Below are positions 16,137-22,420 of a stretch of DNA of 22,420 nt, one piece after another. Below the pieces are notes generated by a model. That model made no database searches, was not told the DNA's origin, and saw nothing but the letters and a program-made list of their open reading frames with translations. Position 1 is the first letter of the stretch. Each line of letters begins with the position of its first letter. Position numbers and translations under genes: made by a program. Source of the stretch: Acidimicrobiaceae bacterium (lineage in GTDB: Bacteria; Actinomycetota; Acidimicrobiia; Acidimicrobiales; Acidimicrobiaceae). The stretch is from contig JABEUO010000103.1 in assembly GCA_013044415.1 (NCBI GenBank), forward strand, positions 1 through 22,420. Direction: 5' to 3'.

Positions 16137-16888
16137 TAGTGAAAGATCCCTTCTCTCATCGCGACTGCGACCGCCTGGGTCCGATCCCGCACTTCTAGCT
16201 TTCGATAGATCGACGAGAGGTGGGTCTTTACCGTCTCCTCACCGAGGATCAACTTGGCCGCTATCCCTCGGTTGGAAAGTCCCCTTACGACGAGGTCCAA
16301 GACCTCGCTCTCCCTCTTAGTGAGTCCCAGGTGTGCACCCGGCCAAAACTCGCCCGAATGGAGTCTGGCGGCAAAGAGGGCCACCCTTCCGGCGATAGCT
16401 GGGTCGATAACAATCTCCCCTTTGACGACTCGTTCGAGAGAGTCCACTAACTCTTCAGACCTCGCCTGCTTTAGAAGAAAGCCCCTCGCTCCTATGCGAA
16501 GTCCCTCAAAGAGATACTGTTCATCGTCGTAGACGGTGAACAGCACCACCGGGAGTTCTGGGTTCCGTTTCACGATCTCCCTGCAAAGGTCGATTCCAGA
16601 CTCCCCGCCGAGCCTTATATCACTAAGGACAACGTCAGCTTCGCACCCATTGAGCCAAGCCAGTGCCTCGGTGGCACTCCTCGCCTGACCGCATATCGAC
16701 ACCCTCTCCTGATGCCTCCTAAACATCGAGGACAGCCCGTCGAGGATCACCTCGTGATCATCTACCAGAAGTACCCTGATCGGCGCCTTATCCAACTTTT
16801 CCACATCCGAACTCAAGGAGAGATGCAATGCATCGGTCACGATGAAACATCGACGGCAACCTCTGAATCTACCAAGGAAGGACCCCAC
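16136..16888 (-). CDS. NarL/FixJ-family response regulator
   Basis: An up to 250-aa two-component regulator. The receiver domain begins IRVLLVDDHEVILDGL (acidic pair at 43-44), has phosphoacceptor Asp90 in VVLSDIRLGG, and the conserved Lys in GARGFLLKQA. The C-terminal LuxR-type DNA-binding domain is LTKRESEVLDLVVRGLSNRG with ETVKTHLSSIYRKLEV as recognition region. The longest frame starts GTG 16888; a GTG at 16840 (VTDALHLSL) or a later start is equally possible, since homologues begin close to IRVLLVDD and I see no strong Shine-Dalgarno. It is the first gene of the pair and divergent from the rpe-tkt::glpX-prk operon, so a Calvin-cycle target is plausible but unproven. Confidence 0.92.
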   Translation of the reverse strand: MGSFLGRFRGCRRCFIVTDALHLSLSSDVEKLDKAPIRVLLVDDHEVILDGLSSMFRRHQERVSICGQARSATEALAWLNGCEADVVLSDIRLGGESGIDLCREIVKRNPELPVVLFTVYDDEQYLFEGLRIGARGFLLKQARSEELVDSLERVVKGEIVIDPAIAGRVALFAARLHSGEFWPGAHLGLTKRESEVLDLVVRGLSNRGIAAKLILGEETVKTHLSSIYRKLEVRDRTQAVAVAMREGIFH

Positions 16889-17000
16889 TTGCCCTAAGAC
16901 TGCGAAACTAAGAAGTCGCCTTCAGAGATCTGTCCGGCTCTAGCGTACAAAAAACGGCTAAGGTTTCGATTCGCCCGGCATAGTTGACGGACCATATGTC

Positions 17001-17030
17001 ATTTTAACTGTTCGCTTATTTTAACTATTC
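17001..17030. repeat. 13-bp direct repeat, candidate regulator site
   Basis: ATTTTAACTGTTC (17001-17013) and ATTTTAACTATTC (17018-17030) agree at 12 of 13 positions with a 17-bp period. Their core TTAACTAT also occurs at the cbbR start (12594-12601). Spaced direct repeats upstream of a regulated operon suggest binding by CbbR or by the adjacent NarL-type regulator. Confidence 0.55.
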
Positions 17031-17088
17031 ACCTCTACCTACGCCGTAGCCCAGGTTAGGTCGTTCGACATTCTCACTCTTAATATCC

Positions 17089-17107
17089 CCCCTATGTGGG
17101 ATAGGGG
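17089..17107. promoter_or_regulatory. 7-bp inverted repeat in the rpe leader
   Basis: CCCCTAT (17089-17095) and ATAGGGG (17101-17107) pair perfectly around GTGGG. The repeat sits just after a TAATAT hexamer, about 95 bp before the rpe start, so it could be an operator or a hairpin in the 5' leader. No T-run follows, so termination is unlikely. Confidence 0.4.
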
Positions 17108-17202
17108 AACAAGTGGCGTCGTAATAGCGTAAAGGGAAGAGTGCCACAGCTATAGCGTGGCCATATTCTTTGCACGATGGCCAAGCAAAGGGAGCCTCGG
17201 GA

Positions 17203-17883
17203 ATGATACAAGAGCGAGTAAGAATTGTCCCATCGGTGCTTCCGGCCGACTTCTCTCGCCTCGGCGAGGAATGTGCCCGCCTCGAAGAGGCCGGGGTCGA
17301 CAGGATTCAGTGGGACGTTATGGATGGTGTTTTCGTCCCAAATCTCACCATGGGACCCGACATCATCGCTTCTTGTCGCAAAGACACCTCGCTTGGCTTT
17401 GAGGCACACCTCATGATCCAGGACCCCGAAAACTCGCTATCACGATATATCGATGCCGGCTGCGAAATCATCATCGTGCACGTAGAGGCGACAAGACACC
17501 TACATCGAACCCTTGGCCAAATTCGATCACTAGGTGCCAAGGCGGCGGTAGCCCTCAATCCATCGACTCCAATTTCGGAGGTTGAGAACGTAGTCGACCT
17601 GATAGACCTCCTTTTGATCATGACGGTAAACCCAGGATTCGGCGGGCAGAAGTATATAAAGACGATGGAGCCGAAGATTCGCAGCGCCAAGGAGCTAATA
17701 ACGAAATCAGGCTTTGACATCGAACTCGAGGTCGACGGTGGAATATCTTCGGCGACGATAAGTGGGGCGGCGAGCTCTGGGGCCAATACCCTTGTAGCGG
17801 GTAGCGGCCTTTTCAACCACCCAGAAGGACTTCGGGCGGCTACCGCAGAATTGAGAAAACTAGCGACGGAGGCCCTCTCGTGA
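17203..17883 (+). CDS. rpe: Ribulose-phosphate 3-epimerase
   Basis: A 226-aa TIM-barrel metalloenzyme interconverting xylulose-5-phosphate and ribulose-5-phosphate. Motifs are IVPSVLPADFSRLGEE, the metal/catalytic block QWDVMDGVFVPNLTMGP, FEAHLMIQDP, MTVNPGFGGQKYI and LEVDGGIS, with the phosphate-binding VAGSGLF near the end. ATG 17203 (MIQERVRIVPS) is chosen because AAAGGGAG lies 8 nt upstream; an in-frame ATG at 17170 would add 11 unsupported residues. The stop TGA overlaps the GTG start of the transketolase-GlpX gene by four bases (GTGA), implying translational coupling. First gene of the regeneration operon. Confidence 0.96.
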   Translation: MIQERVRIVPSVLPADFSRLGEECARLEEAGVDRIQWDVMDGVFVPNLTMGPDIIASCRKDTSLGFEAHLMIQDPENSLSRYIDAGCEIIIVHVEATRHLHRTLGQIRSLGAKAAVALNPSTPISEVENVVDLIDLLLIMTVNPGFGGQKYIKTMEPKIRSAKELITKSGFDIELEVDGGISSATISGAASSGANTLVAGSGLFNHPEGLRAATAELRKLATEALS

Positions 17884-20867
17884 GCGACAAACAGTTGACC
17901 CAAGCGACCCTAGACAGGCTGGCGACTACGGCGATAAGGATGCTGTCGATAGACCAAGTCGAAGCGGCCAATTCGGGTCACCCGGGCCTTCCCTTAGGAC
18001 TCGCTCCGGTGGCCTATACGATCTACTCCAAGTTCTTGAAGTTCTCTCCTCAAGTACCAAACTGGCCGGACCGGGACCGTTTCGTACTCTCCGCTGGCCA
18101 TGGCTCTGCACTTTTATACTCCCTCTTACACCTCTTCGGCTACGACCTTTCCATCGAAGATCTAAGGGGATTCAGGCAGCTTGGCTCGAGGACGCCTGGT
18201 CATCCGGAATTTGGCCATACACCCGGCGTTGAGGTCACCACCGGTCCCCTGGGGCAGGGGTTCGCTACCGCAGTGGGGCTAGCCCTAGCCGAAAGGATGT
18301 CGGCTGCGAGGATAAACCAGCCGAGCGAGGTCGAGCTAGTCGATCACAAGACGTTTGTTCTCGCATCGGACGGCGACCTGATGGAGGGCATATCGCACGA
18401 GGCCGGGTCGCTGGCCGGTCACCTCGGCCTCTCCAAGCTGATTGTCTGCTTCGATGACAACGACATAACCATCGACGGTCCGAGACACCAGTCCTGTACA
18501 GACGACGTCTTGGAGCGCTTCAGTGCCTATGGTTGGCACACCTTGCGGGTCGAAGACGGTGAGAACCTAGCGGAGATCGAAGCTCAGCTCCAAAAGGCGA
18601 TCGACGAGGAGTCCCGTCCTTCCTTGATCGCCGTGAAAACGACAATCGGTTACGGTGCCCCAAATAAGGCGGGGAAGAGCGTAGTTCACGGCGGACCCTT
18701 GGGGAAAGATGAGGCTGAAGCTACCAAAATTGGATTTGGATGGCCATTAGAGCCGACCTTCTACGTGCCCGATGAGGTTAGGGAGTACCTAGATCGAATC
18801 GTCCAGGAAAAAACCCTGAGCTATACCAAGTGGCAGCAAGACCTCAGGGCGCTAGGTACCGACCCATTTAGTCTCGTCGACCCGAAGGGTGCGCTCGACT
18901 CGCTTGTCGACTTCGAGGTGGGCAGTACCCTAGCGACCAGGGTGGCCTCGCAGAAGAATCTCCAAGCGATCATGAAGGAGATGCCTTCAATTGTCGGTGG
19001 TTCCGCCGATCTCGCCGAATCGACGGGGACTAAGGTCGACTTCAAGCCGATAACCAAGGAAGACTTTTCGGGAAGGATAATCCACTTTGGGATTCGGGAG
19101 CACGCCATGGCGGCCTGCTCGAATGGCCTAGCCCTCCATGGTGGCTTCAGACCCTTCTGCTCGACTTTCTTGGTCTTTTCCGACTACCTGCGCCCGTCAA
19201 TTCGCCTCTCAGCGATTATGGGGTTGCCGGTAATCTACATCTTCACCCACGACTCGATAGCCGTCGGGGAGGATGGTCCCACCCACCAACCAATCGAGCA
19301 TCTAGCGGCGCTCAGATCGATACCGAACCTAATGGTCCTAAGACCTGCGGATCCTAACGAGACCTCCGAGGCCTACCGAACCGCCCTCGAGCACACGACT
19401 GGTCCTTGTGCGATCATCCTCAGCCGGCAAGGCTTGGCGTCCCTCGAGGCATCGACTCCCGGATGGATGGCGAGGGATGGGGCGAGGGTCGTCTACGGCC
19501 AGCGAGGGTGGTCCGATGTAACCATCCTGGCATCGGGTTCCGAAGTGCAACTGGCGATTGATTCAGCGAAGGTGCTATCAAATCGGCACAAGGTGCGGGC
19601 TAGGGTAGTCTCGGTCCCCTGGCGTGAAAGACTCAACGAACTCGACGAGGCCCAAAGAATCGAAATCTTGGGTCCGGGGCAAGATCGTGTTGTAGTCGAG
19701 GCAGGCGTCATCATGGGGTGGGAGGCACTCGGCGGAGCAGGAGGAAGATCCCTGGTGATGAAGTCCTTTGGAGCTTCTGCTCCGGGGTCAAAGGCGATGA
19801 CACACTTCGGCTTTACGACCGAAAGGGTCGTCTCTTTAGCACTCGAGATCGCCAATACTATCGCCGACAGAGACCCGTCGGAGCAAAACTCGTCGGACCA
19901 AATTACCTTCTCCTCACTGGCTCGTCACCTCCTTCAAGCCACCGAGGCCGCCGCTATCGCAGCTCAAGGTCGGGTTGGCCTCGGCGACAAGGTAGCAGCT
20001 GACGAGTTGGCGACCGCAGCGATGAGGAACTCTCTCAGAAAGATGGACCCCTCTGCGAAGGTCGTGATAGGAGAGGGTGAGAAGGATAACGCTCCGATGC
20101 TCTATGTCGACGAAGTACTAGGTGTCACCGAGAACGTCGCCTTTGATCTCGCAGTTGATCCTCTGGAGGGTACGAATTACGCCGCCAAAGGCCAAGATGG
20201 TGCAGTATCTGTAATCGCCGGTTCTGAAGTAGGCTCCCTCTATTCGACCAGTGGTTACTACATGGAAAAACTGGTCGTCAAGGCTCCCGCCAAGGATTTA
20301 ATAGACATAGCAAAAGGGGTCGAATACAACCTAGAGGCCATCGCCTCAAGTTCCAATAAAGAGATCGCTGACCTTAAGCTCATCGTCTTAGCCAAGCCAA
20401 GACACGAGGAGTTGATCTCCAAGATCCGCAAAATGGGTGCCAAGGTCGTGGAGATCCCCGACGGCGATGTAATGGCGTCGATCAAAGTAATGCTTGAGGA
20501 CTCGGAACTCGATGGACTGTACGGCATAGGCGGCGCACCCGAGGGCGTAATTTCGGCTTGCGCTGCGAAGCTCCTTGGGGCGGGAATGCAAGCCCGCCTG
20601 GCGCCTCAGTCGGAGGAGGAGATAAAGAGGTTAAACATGCTCGAACCCGACTGGAAGGACAAGATCATGACCCCCGCAGAGATGGTAAAGGGGGATTCGG
20701 TAGTGGTAATAACCGGAGTCACTAACTCAGCGCCACTCTTTGCACCGGTGAAAACCGAGCAAGGTTGGGTTACCTCTTCCCTGGTCATTACGGATGCTGG
20801 CACGCATTTCATAAACGGGAATCACTCCGAAGTGATCGATGCTGAAAGGGGCAGAGATGCCACATAG
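17880..20867 (+). CDS. Transketolase :: class II fructose-1,6-bisphosphatase (GlpX) fusion
   Basis: A 995-aa two-enzyme polypeptide. Residues 1 to about 665 form a complete transketolase: His34 in NSGHPGLPLG, the ThDP/Mg site Asp164 and Asn194 (SDGDLMEG, FDDNDITIDG), catalytic Glu407 in FGIREHAM, and HDSIAVGEDGPTHQP. After an Asp/Ser-rich linker of about 12 residues, about 677-995 form a full GlpX-type FBPase: LLQATEAAA, Lys704/Asp708 (GDKVAAD), Glu732/Glu734 (VIGEGE), Asp760/Glu763/Thr765 (VDPLEGT), Lys839/Arg841 (KPRHE) and Glu888 (GIGGAPEG). These line up at constant offset (675) with the E. coli GlpX active site as I recall it. GlpX enzymes of autotrophs often also act on SBP. The frame is continuous with no stop, and no start with a Shine-Dalgarno precedes the GlpX core. 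GTG start, 4-bp overlap with rpe; prk overlaps its 3' end. Confidence 0.95.
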   Translation: MSDKQLTQATLDRLATTAIRMLSIDQVEAANSGHPGLPLGLAPVAYTIYSKFLKFSPQVPNWPDRDRFVLSAGHGSALLYSLLHLFGYDLSIEDLRGFRQLGSRTPGHPEFGHTPGVEVTTGPLGQGFATAVGLALAERMSAARINQPSEVELVDHKTFVLASDGDLMEGISHEAGSLAGHLGLSKLIVCFDDNDITIDGPRHQSCTDDVLERFSAYGWHTLRVEDGENLAEIEAQLQKAIDEESRPSLIAVKTTIGYGAPNKAGKSVVHGGPLGKDEAEATKIGFGWPLEPTFYVPDEVREYLDRIVQEKTLSYTKWQQDLRALGTDPFSLVDPKGALDSLVDFEVGSTLATRVASQKNLQAIMKEMPSIVGGSADLAESTGTKVDFKPITKEDFSGRIIHFGIREHAMAACSNGLALHGGFRPFCSTFLVFSDYLRPSIRLSAIMGLPVIYIFTHDSIAVGEDGPTHQPIEHLAALRSIPNLMVLRPADPNETSEAYRTALEHTTGPCAIILSRQGLASLEASTPGWMARDGARVVYGQRGWSDVTILASGSEVQLAIDSAKVLSNRHKVRARVVSVPWRERLNELDEAQRIEILGPGQDRVVVEAGVIMGWEALGGAGGRSLVMKSFGASAPGSKAMTHFGFTTERVVSLALEIANTIADRDPSEQNSSDQITFSSLARHLLQATEAAAIAAQGRVGLGDKVAADELATAAMRNSLRKMDPSAKVVIGEGEKDNAPMLYVDEVLGVTENVAFDLAVDPLEGTNYAAKGQDGAVSVIAGSEVGSLYSTSGYYMEKLVVKAPAKDLIDIAKGVEYNLEAIASSSNKEIADLKLIVLAKPRHEELISKIRKMGAKVVEIPDGDVMASIKVMLEDSELDGLYGIGGAPEGVISACAAKLLGAGMQARLAPQSEEEIKRLNMLEPDWKDKIMTPAEMVKGDSVVVITGVTNSAPLFAPVKTEQGWVTSSLVITDAGTHFINGNHSEVIDAERGRDAT

Positions 20868-21801
20868 GCTCACGCTACTCGAGCGGGTACGGGGTGAGGT
20901 GAGTCGCTCTCGTCACGTTCCGATGCTGGCGATAGCCGGTGATAGCGCTTCGGGGAAAACCACGCTAACTAGGGGGCTCGTCGAGGCTCTCGGATCTGAT
21001 CAGATCACTTCGATGTGCACCGACGACTACCACCGATACGACAGGTCTGAGAGGAAGGAACTCCCCTTCACCGCCTTACATCCCGAGTGCAACTACCTAG
21101 ACATCATGGAACAGCACCTCCAGCTCCTCACCCTTGGACAGCCAATCCTGAAACCCGTCTATAGCCACTCGCACGGGACCTTAGATCGTCCGACCTTGCT
21201 GACTCCGAGTGACTTCGTTATCGTAGAGGGCCTCTTCCCCCTCTACTCAAAGCTCTCCAGGGCCTGCTTTGACGTGACTGTTTTCCTCGATCCACCCGAA
21301 GATGTGAGGCGTACGTGGAAAATAAAGAGGGATACCACCCAGCGCGGATATACAAAAGAGCAGGTAATTCAGGACCTAGATCGGAGGGAACCCGAGTCTC
21401 AGGCCTATATTCGTCCCCAACGTGCCCACGCCGACATAGTCATTCGCTTCAAGCCAGCGAGCAATGAGGACGGCTCTCAAACGATGAATGCCGAGATCCT
21501 CCTTCGGCCCACCATTGCCCACCCCGACCTCACCGACGTCTTAGGTAGTGACACCCGAGAGGCAATTCACCTAAAGCTAATTCGCGACGATGACGGAAAG
21601 CCGGTCGACGCCCTTCACGTCCATGGCGGGGCTAGGAGTGAACTCTCCAAGAGCGTCGAAGAGGTAATCTGGCGCCACTTGGGGCTAGATCAGCCCGTAC
21701 CGGCGGCGATAGGACAGATCTCTCCCGGGGTGAGGAGCGAGCCGCTAGCCATAGCACAGCTTGTCCTCCTCTACCACCTGATCACCGCTGCCACCTCCTG
21801 A
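20857..21801 (+). CDS. prk: Phosphoribulokinase, cyanobacterial/plant type
   Basis: A 314-aa kinase making ribulose-1,5-bisphosphate from Ru5P and ATP. The P-loop is GDSASGKTT (28-36), followed by MCTDDYHRYDR, HPECNYLDIM, VIVEGLFPLYS and RDTTQRGYT, the order seen in class II (cyanobacterial/plant) PRK rather than the short proteobacterial class I. The first redox Cys of photosynthetic PRKs (GDSGCGKS) is Ser32 here, while the partner Cys is kept as Cys54. The C-terminal Cys pair is absent, so thioredoxin/CP12-type disulfide control is not expected. ATG 20857 has AAAGGGG (20845-20851) upstream and overlaps the fusion gene by 11 bp; an ATG at 20839 is a less likely start. Last enzyme of the regeneration operon. 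Confidence 0.95.
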   Translation: MPHRLTLLERVRGEVSRSRHVPMLAIAGDSASGKTTLTRGLVEALGSDQITSMCTDDYHRYDRSERKELPFTALHPECNYLDIMEQHLQLLTLGQPILKPVYSHSHGTLDRPTLLTPSDFVIVEGLFPLYSKLSRACFDVTVFLDPPEDVRRTWKIKRDTTQRGYTKEQVIQDLDRREPESQAYIRPQRAHADIVIRFKPASNEDGSQTMNAEILLRPTIAHPDLTDVLGSDTREAIHLKLIRDDDGKPVDALHVHGGARSELSKSVEEVIWRHLGLDQPVPAAIGQISPGVRSEPLAIAQLVLLYHLITAATS

Positions 21802-21925
21802 AGTGTCCGCTTGGCGGAATCTCCCGGATTAGCCAGTGGGGGGGCGTTATGTCGAGTGGATTTTCGGGCAAGCTGCCCTGCAGGGCCAGGCATCGAAAGC
21901 TTCACAAAAGCTAGACTGCCCTCTT
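21802..21925. other. Spacer between prk and the DUF6314 gene
   Basis: The spacer holds a small hairpin, TCCGC-TTG-GCGGA (21806-21818), 4 nt after the prk stop, without a T-tract, and a perfect 12-bp palindrome GCCCTGCAGGGC (21875-21886). The first could be a weak terminator or mRNA-stabilising end. I see no clear promoter for the next gene. Confidence 0.3.
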
Positions 21926-22375
21926 ATGGGGATTTTGGATACCTTGGAATTTCTCCTCGGCAATTGGCGGGTCGATCGTCGTATCCAGGATCACGTCTTA
22001 GAGTCGGACGGCCACTTCCAAGGGACAGCGTCAATTTCTGCCTGGGAGTCACTAAGCGACTACGACACTCTGGTTAGGGCGACGATGAGTGAAGCCGGTG
22101 AGCTGCGCTTCGGGGCTTACAACGGAACAGCGACGAGGCGACTCGAACTGAGTCGCCTCGAACGTTTTGCCGTGGTGTCGGTAGCATTTTCTGACGGAAG
22201 GCCCTTCGTCGACCTCGACCTCAGGAGAGGGACATGGCAAAGCGGGCACGTCTGTGGAAATGACAACTACCAAATCATCACTACGGTGCTATCCGATGAC
22301 TCTTTCGAGGAGAGGTGGCAGGTAACTGGAGCTGCTAAGCGATACGACGCAGTCACAAACTTCGTCCGATACTGA
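21926..22375 (+). CDS. DUF6314-family protein
   Basis: A 149-aa soluble protein of unknown function. It begins MGILDTLEFLLGNWRVDRRI, has FGAYNGTATRRLEL and FVDLDLRRGTWQSGHVCGNDNY in the middle, and ends WQVTGAAKRYDAVTNFVRY. The LLGxWxxxRxI opening, the H-x-C-x-x-D-x-Y block and the terminal G-x-x-K-x-Y are what I recall of DUF6314, a small beta-rich (lipocalin-like) family common in actinobacteria. No signal peptide is visible. ATG 21926 is the first residue of the conserved region, but no good Shine-Dalgarno precedes it; the open frame extends upstream to 21836 without family-like sequence. It follows prk by 124 bp on the same strand. A role in carbon fixation cannot be inferred. Confidence 0.75.
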   Translation: MGILDTLEFLLGNWRVDRRIQDHVLESDGHFQGTASISAWESLSDYDTLVRATMSEAGELRFGAYNGTATRRLELSRLERFAVVSVAFSDGRPFVDLDLRRGTWQSGHVCGNDNYQIITTVLSDDSFEERWQVTGAAKRYDAVTNFVRY

Positions 22376-22387
22376 ATTTCCGTCGAC

Positions 22388-22420
22388 AAGACTCTTCCGC
22401 TGAAAAGACTCTTCCGCTGA
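22388..22420. repeat. 16-bp direct repeat at the window edge
   Basis: AAGACTCTTCCGCTGA occurs at 22388-22403 and again at 22405-22420, a 17-bp period with one extra A between copies. The second copy ends exactly at the window edge, so the array may continue. It lies just after the DUF6314 stop codon and is non-coding as far as can be seen. Confidence 0.85.

Larger units (their letters stand above)
16889..17202. promoter_or_regulatory. Divergent control region of the rpe operon and the two-component genes
   Basis: About 310 bp lie between the response regulator (-) and rpe (+). They contain a 13-bp direct repeat (17001-17030), a TTGACG at 16984-16989 that could be a -35 box, TAATAT at 17081-17086 as a possible -10, and a 7-bp inverted repeat at 17089-17107. 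AAAGGGAG (17187-17194) is the rpe Shine-Dalgarno. No -35/-10 pair with ideal spacing is evident. Confidence 0.5.

Noticed and set aside
19880..20025. Independent internal start producing a free GlpX
   Set aside because: No ATG/GTG with a Shine-Dalgarno precedes the GlpX core; the ATG at 20021 would remove the Lys704/Asp708 active-site residues.
21875..21886. 12-bp palindrome GCCCTGCAGGGC as a terminator or operator
   Set aside because: It has no loop, no T-tract and no second copy; it is noted in the spacer entry but not called as a site.

Overview
The window is chromosomal bacterial DNA of moderate GC content, densely coded on both strands, and reads as the carbon-fixation locus of an autotroph. 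RuBisCO is red-type (form IC/ID large and small subunits plus the CbbX activase). Phosphoribulokinase is of the cyanobacterial/plant type, fructose-bisphosphate aldolase is class I and fructose bisphosphatase is class II (GlpX). The flanking genes (DUF6314 protein, TIGR-type PncB, PIG3-like oxidoreductase, GAF/NarL two-component pair) look actinobacterial. An acidimicrobial lineage would fit, but that assignment is inference from general resemblance, not a database match. TTG and GTG starts are common.

Layout. 1-249: 3' remnant of an NlpC/P60 peptidase with an in-frame amber codon. 305-2294: quinone oxidoreductase (+) converging on a D-2-hydroxyacid dehydrogenase (-). 2626-4756: Lgt-like membrane protein and pncB (+). 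4796-9240: a serine hydrolase and the NAD de novo genes nadC-nadA-nadB (-). 9485-12409: cbbL-cbbS-cbbX (-). 12600-14685: divergent cbbR and class I aldolase (+). 14970-16888: response regulator and GAF histidine kinase (-). 17203-21801: rpe, a transketolase-GlpX fusion and prk (+), all overlapping. 21926-22375: DUF6314 protein (+).

How it works together. Aldolase makes FBP/SBP, the GlpX domain dephosphorylates them, the transketolase domain of the same polypeptide uses the resulting F6P/S7P, Rpe converts Xu5P to Ru5P, Prk makes RuBP, and CbbL/S carboxylates it with CbbX keeping it active. The regeneration steps are therefore packed into one translationally coupled operon. CbbR and a separate two-component system sit inside the locus and are the obvious candidate regulators. 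NAD salvage (pncB) and de novo NAD synthesis lie on the RuBisCO side.

The most notable item is the transketolase::FBPase fusion (995 aa). Both halves keep all the catalytic residues I can check. Also of interest are a PRK lacking the redox cysteine pair, a 13-bp direct repeat upstream of rpe whose core recurs at the cbbR/cbbL divergent promoter, and a 15-bp minisatellite at the 3' end of nadB. I saw no tRNA, rRNA, CRISPR array or intact mobile element.
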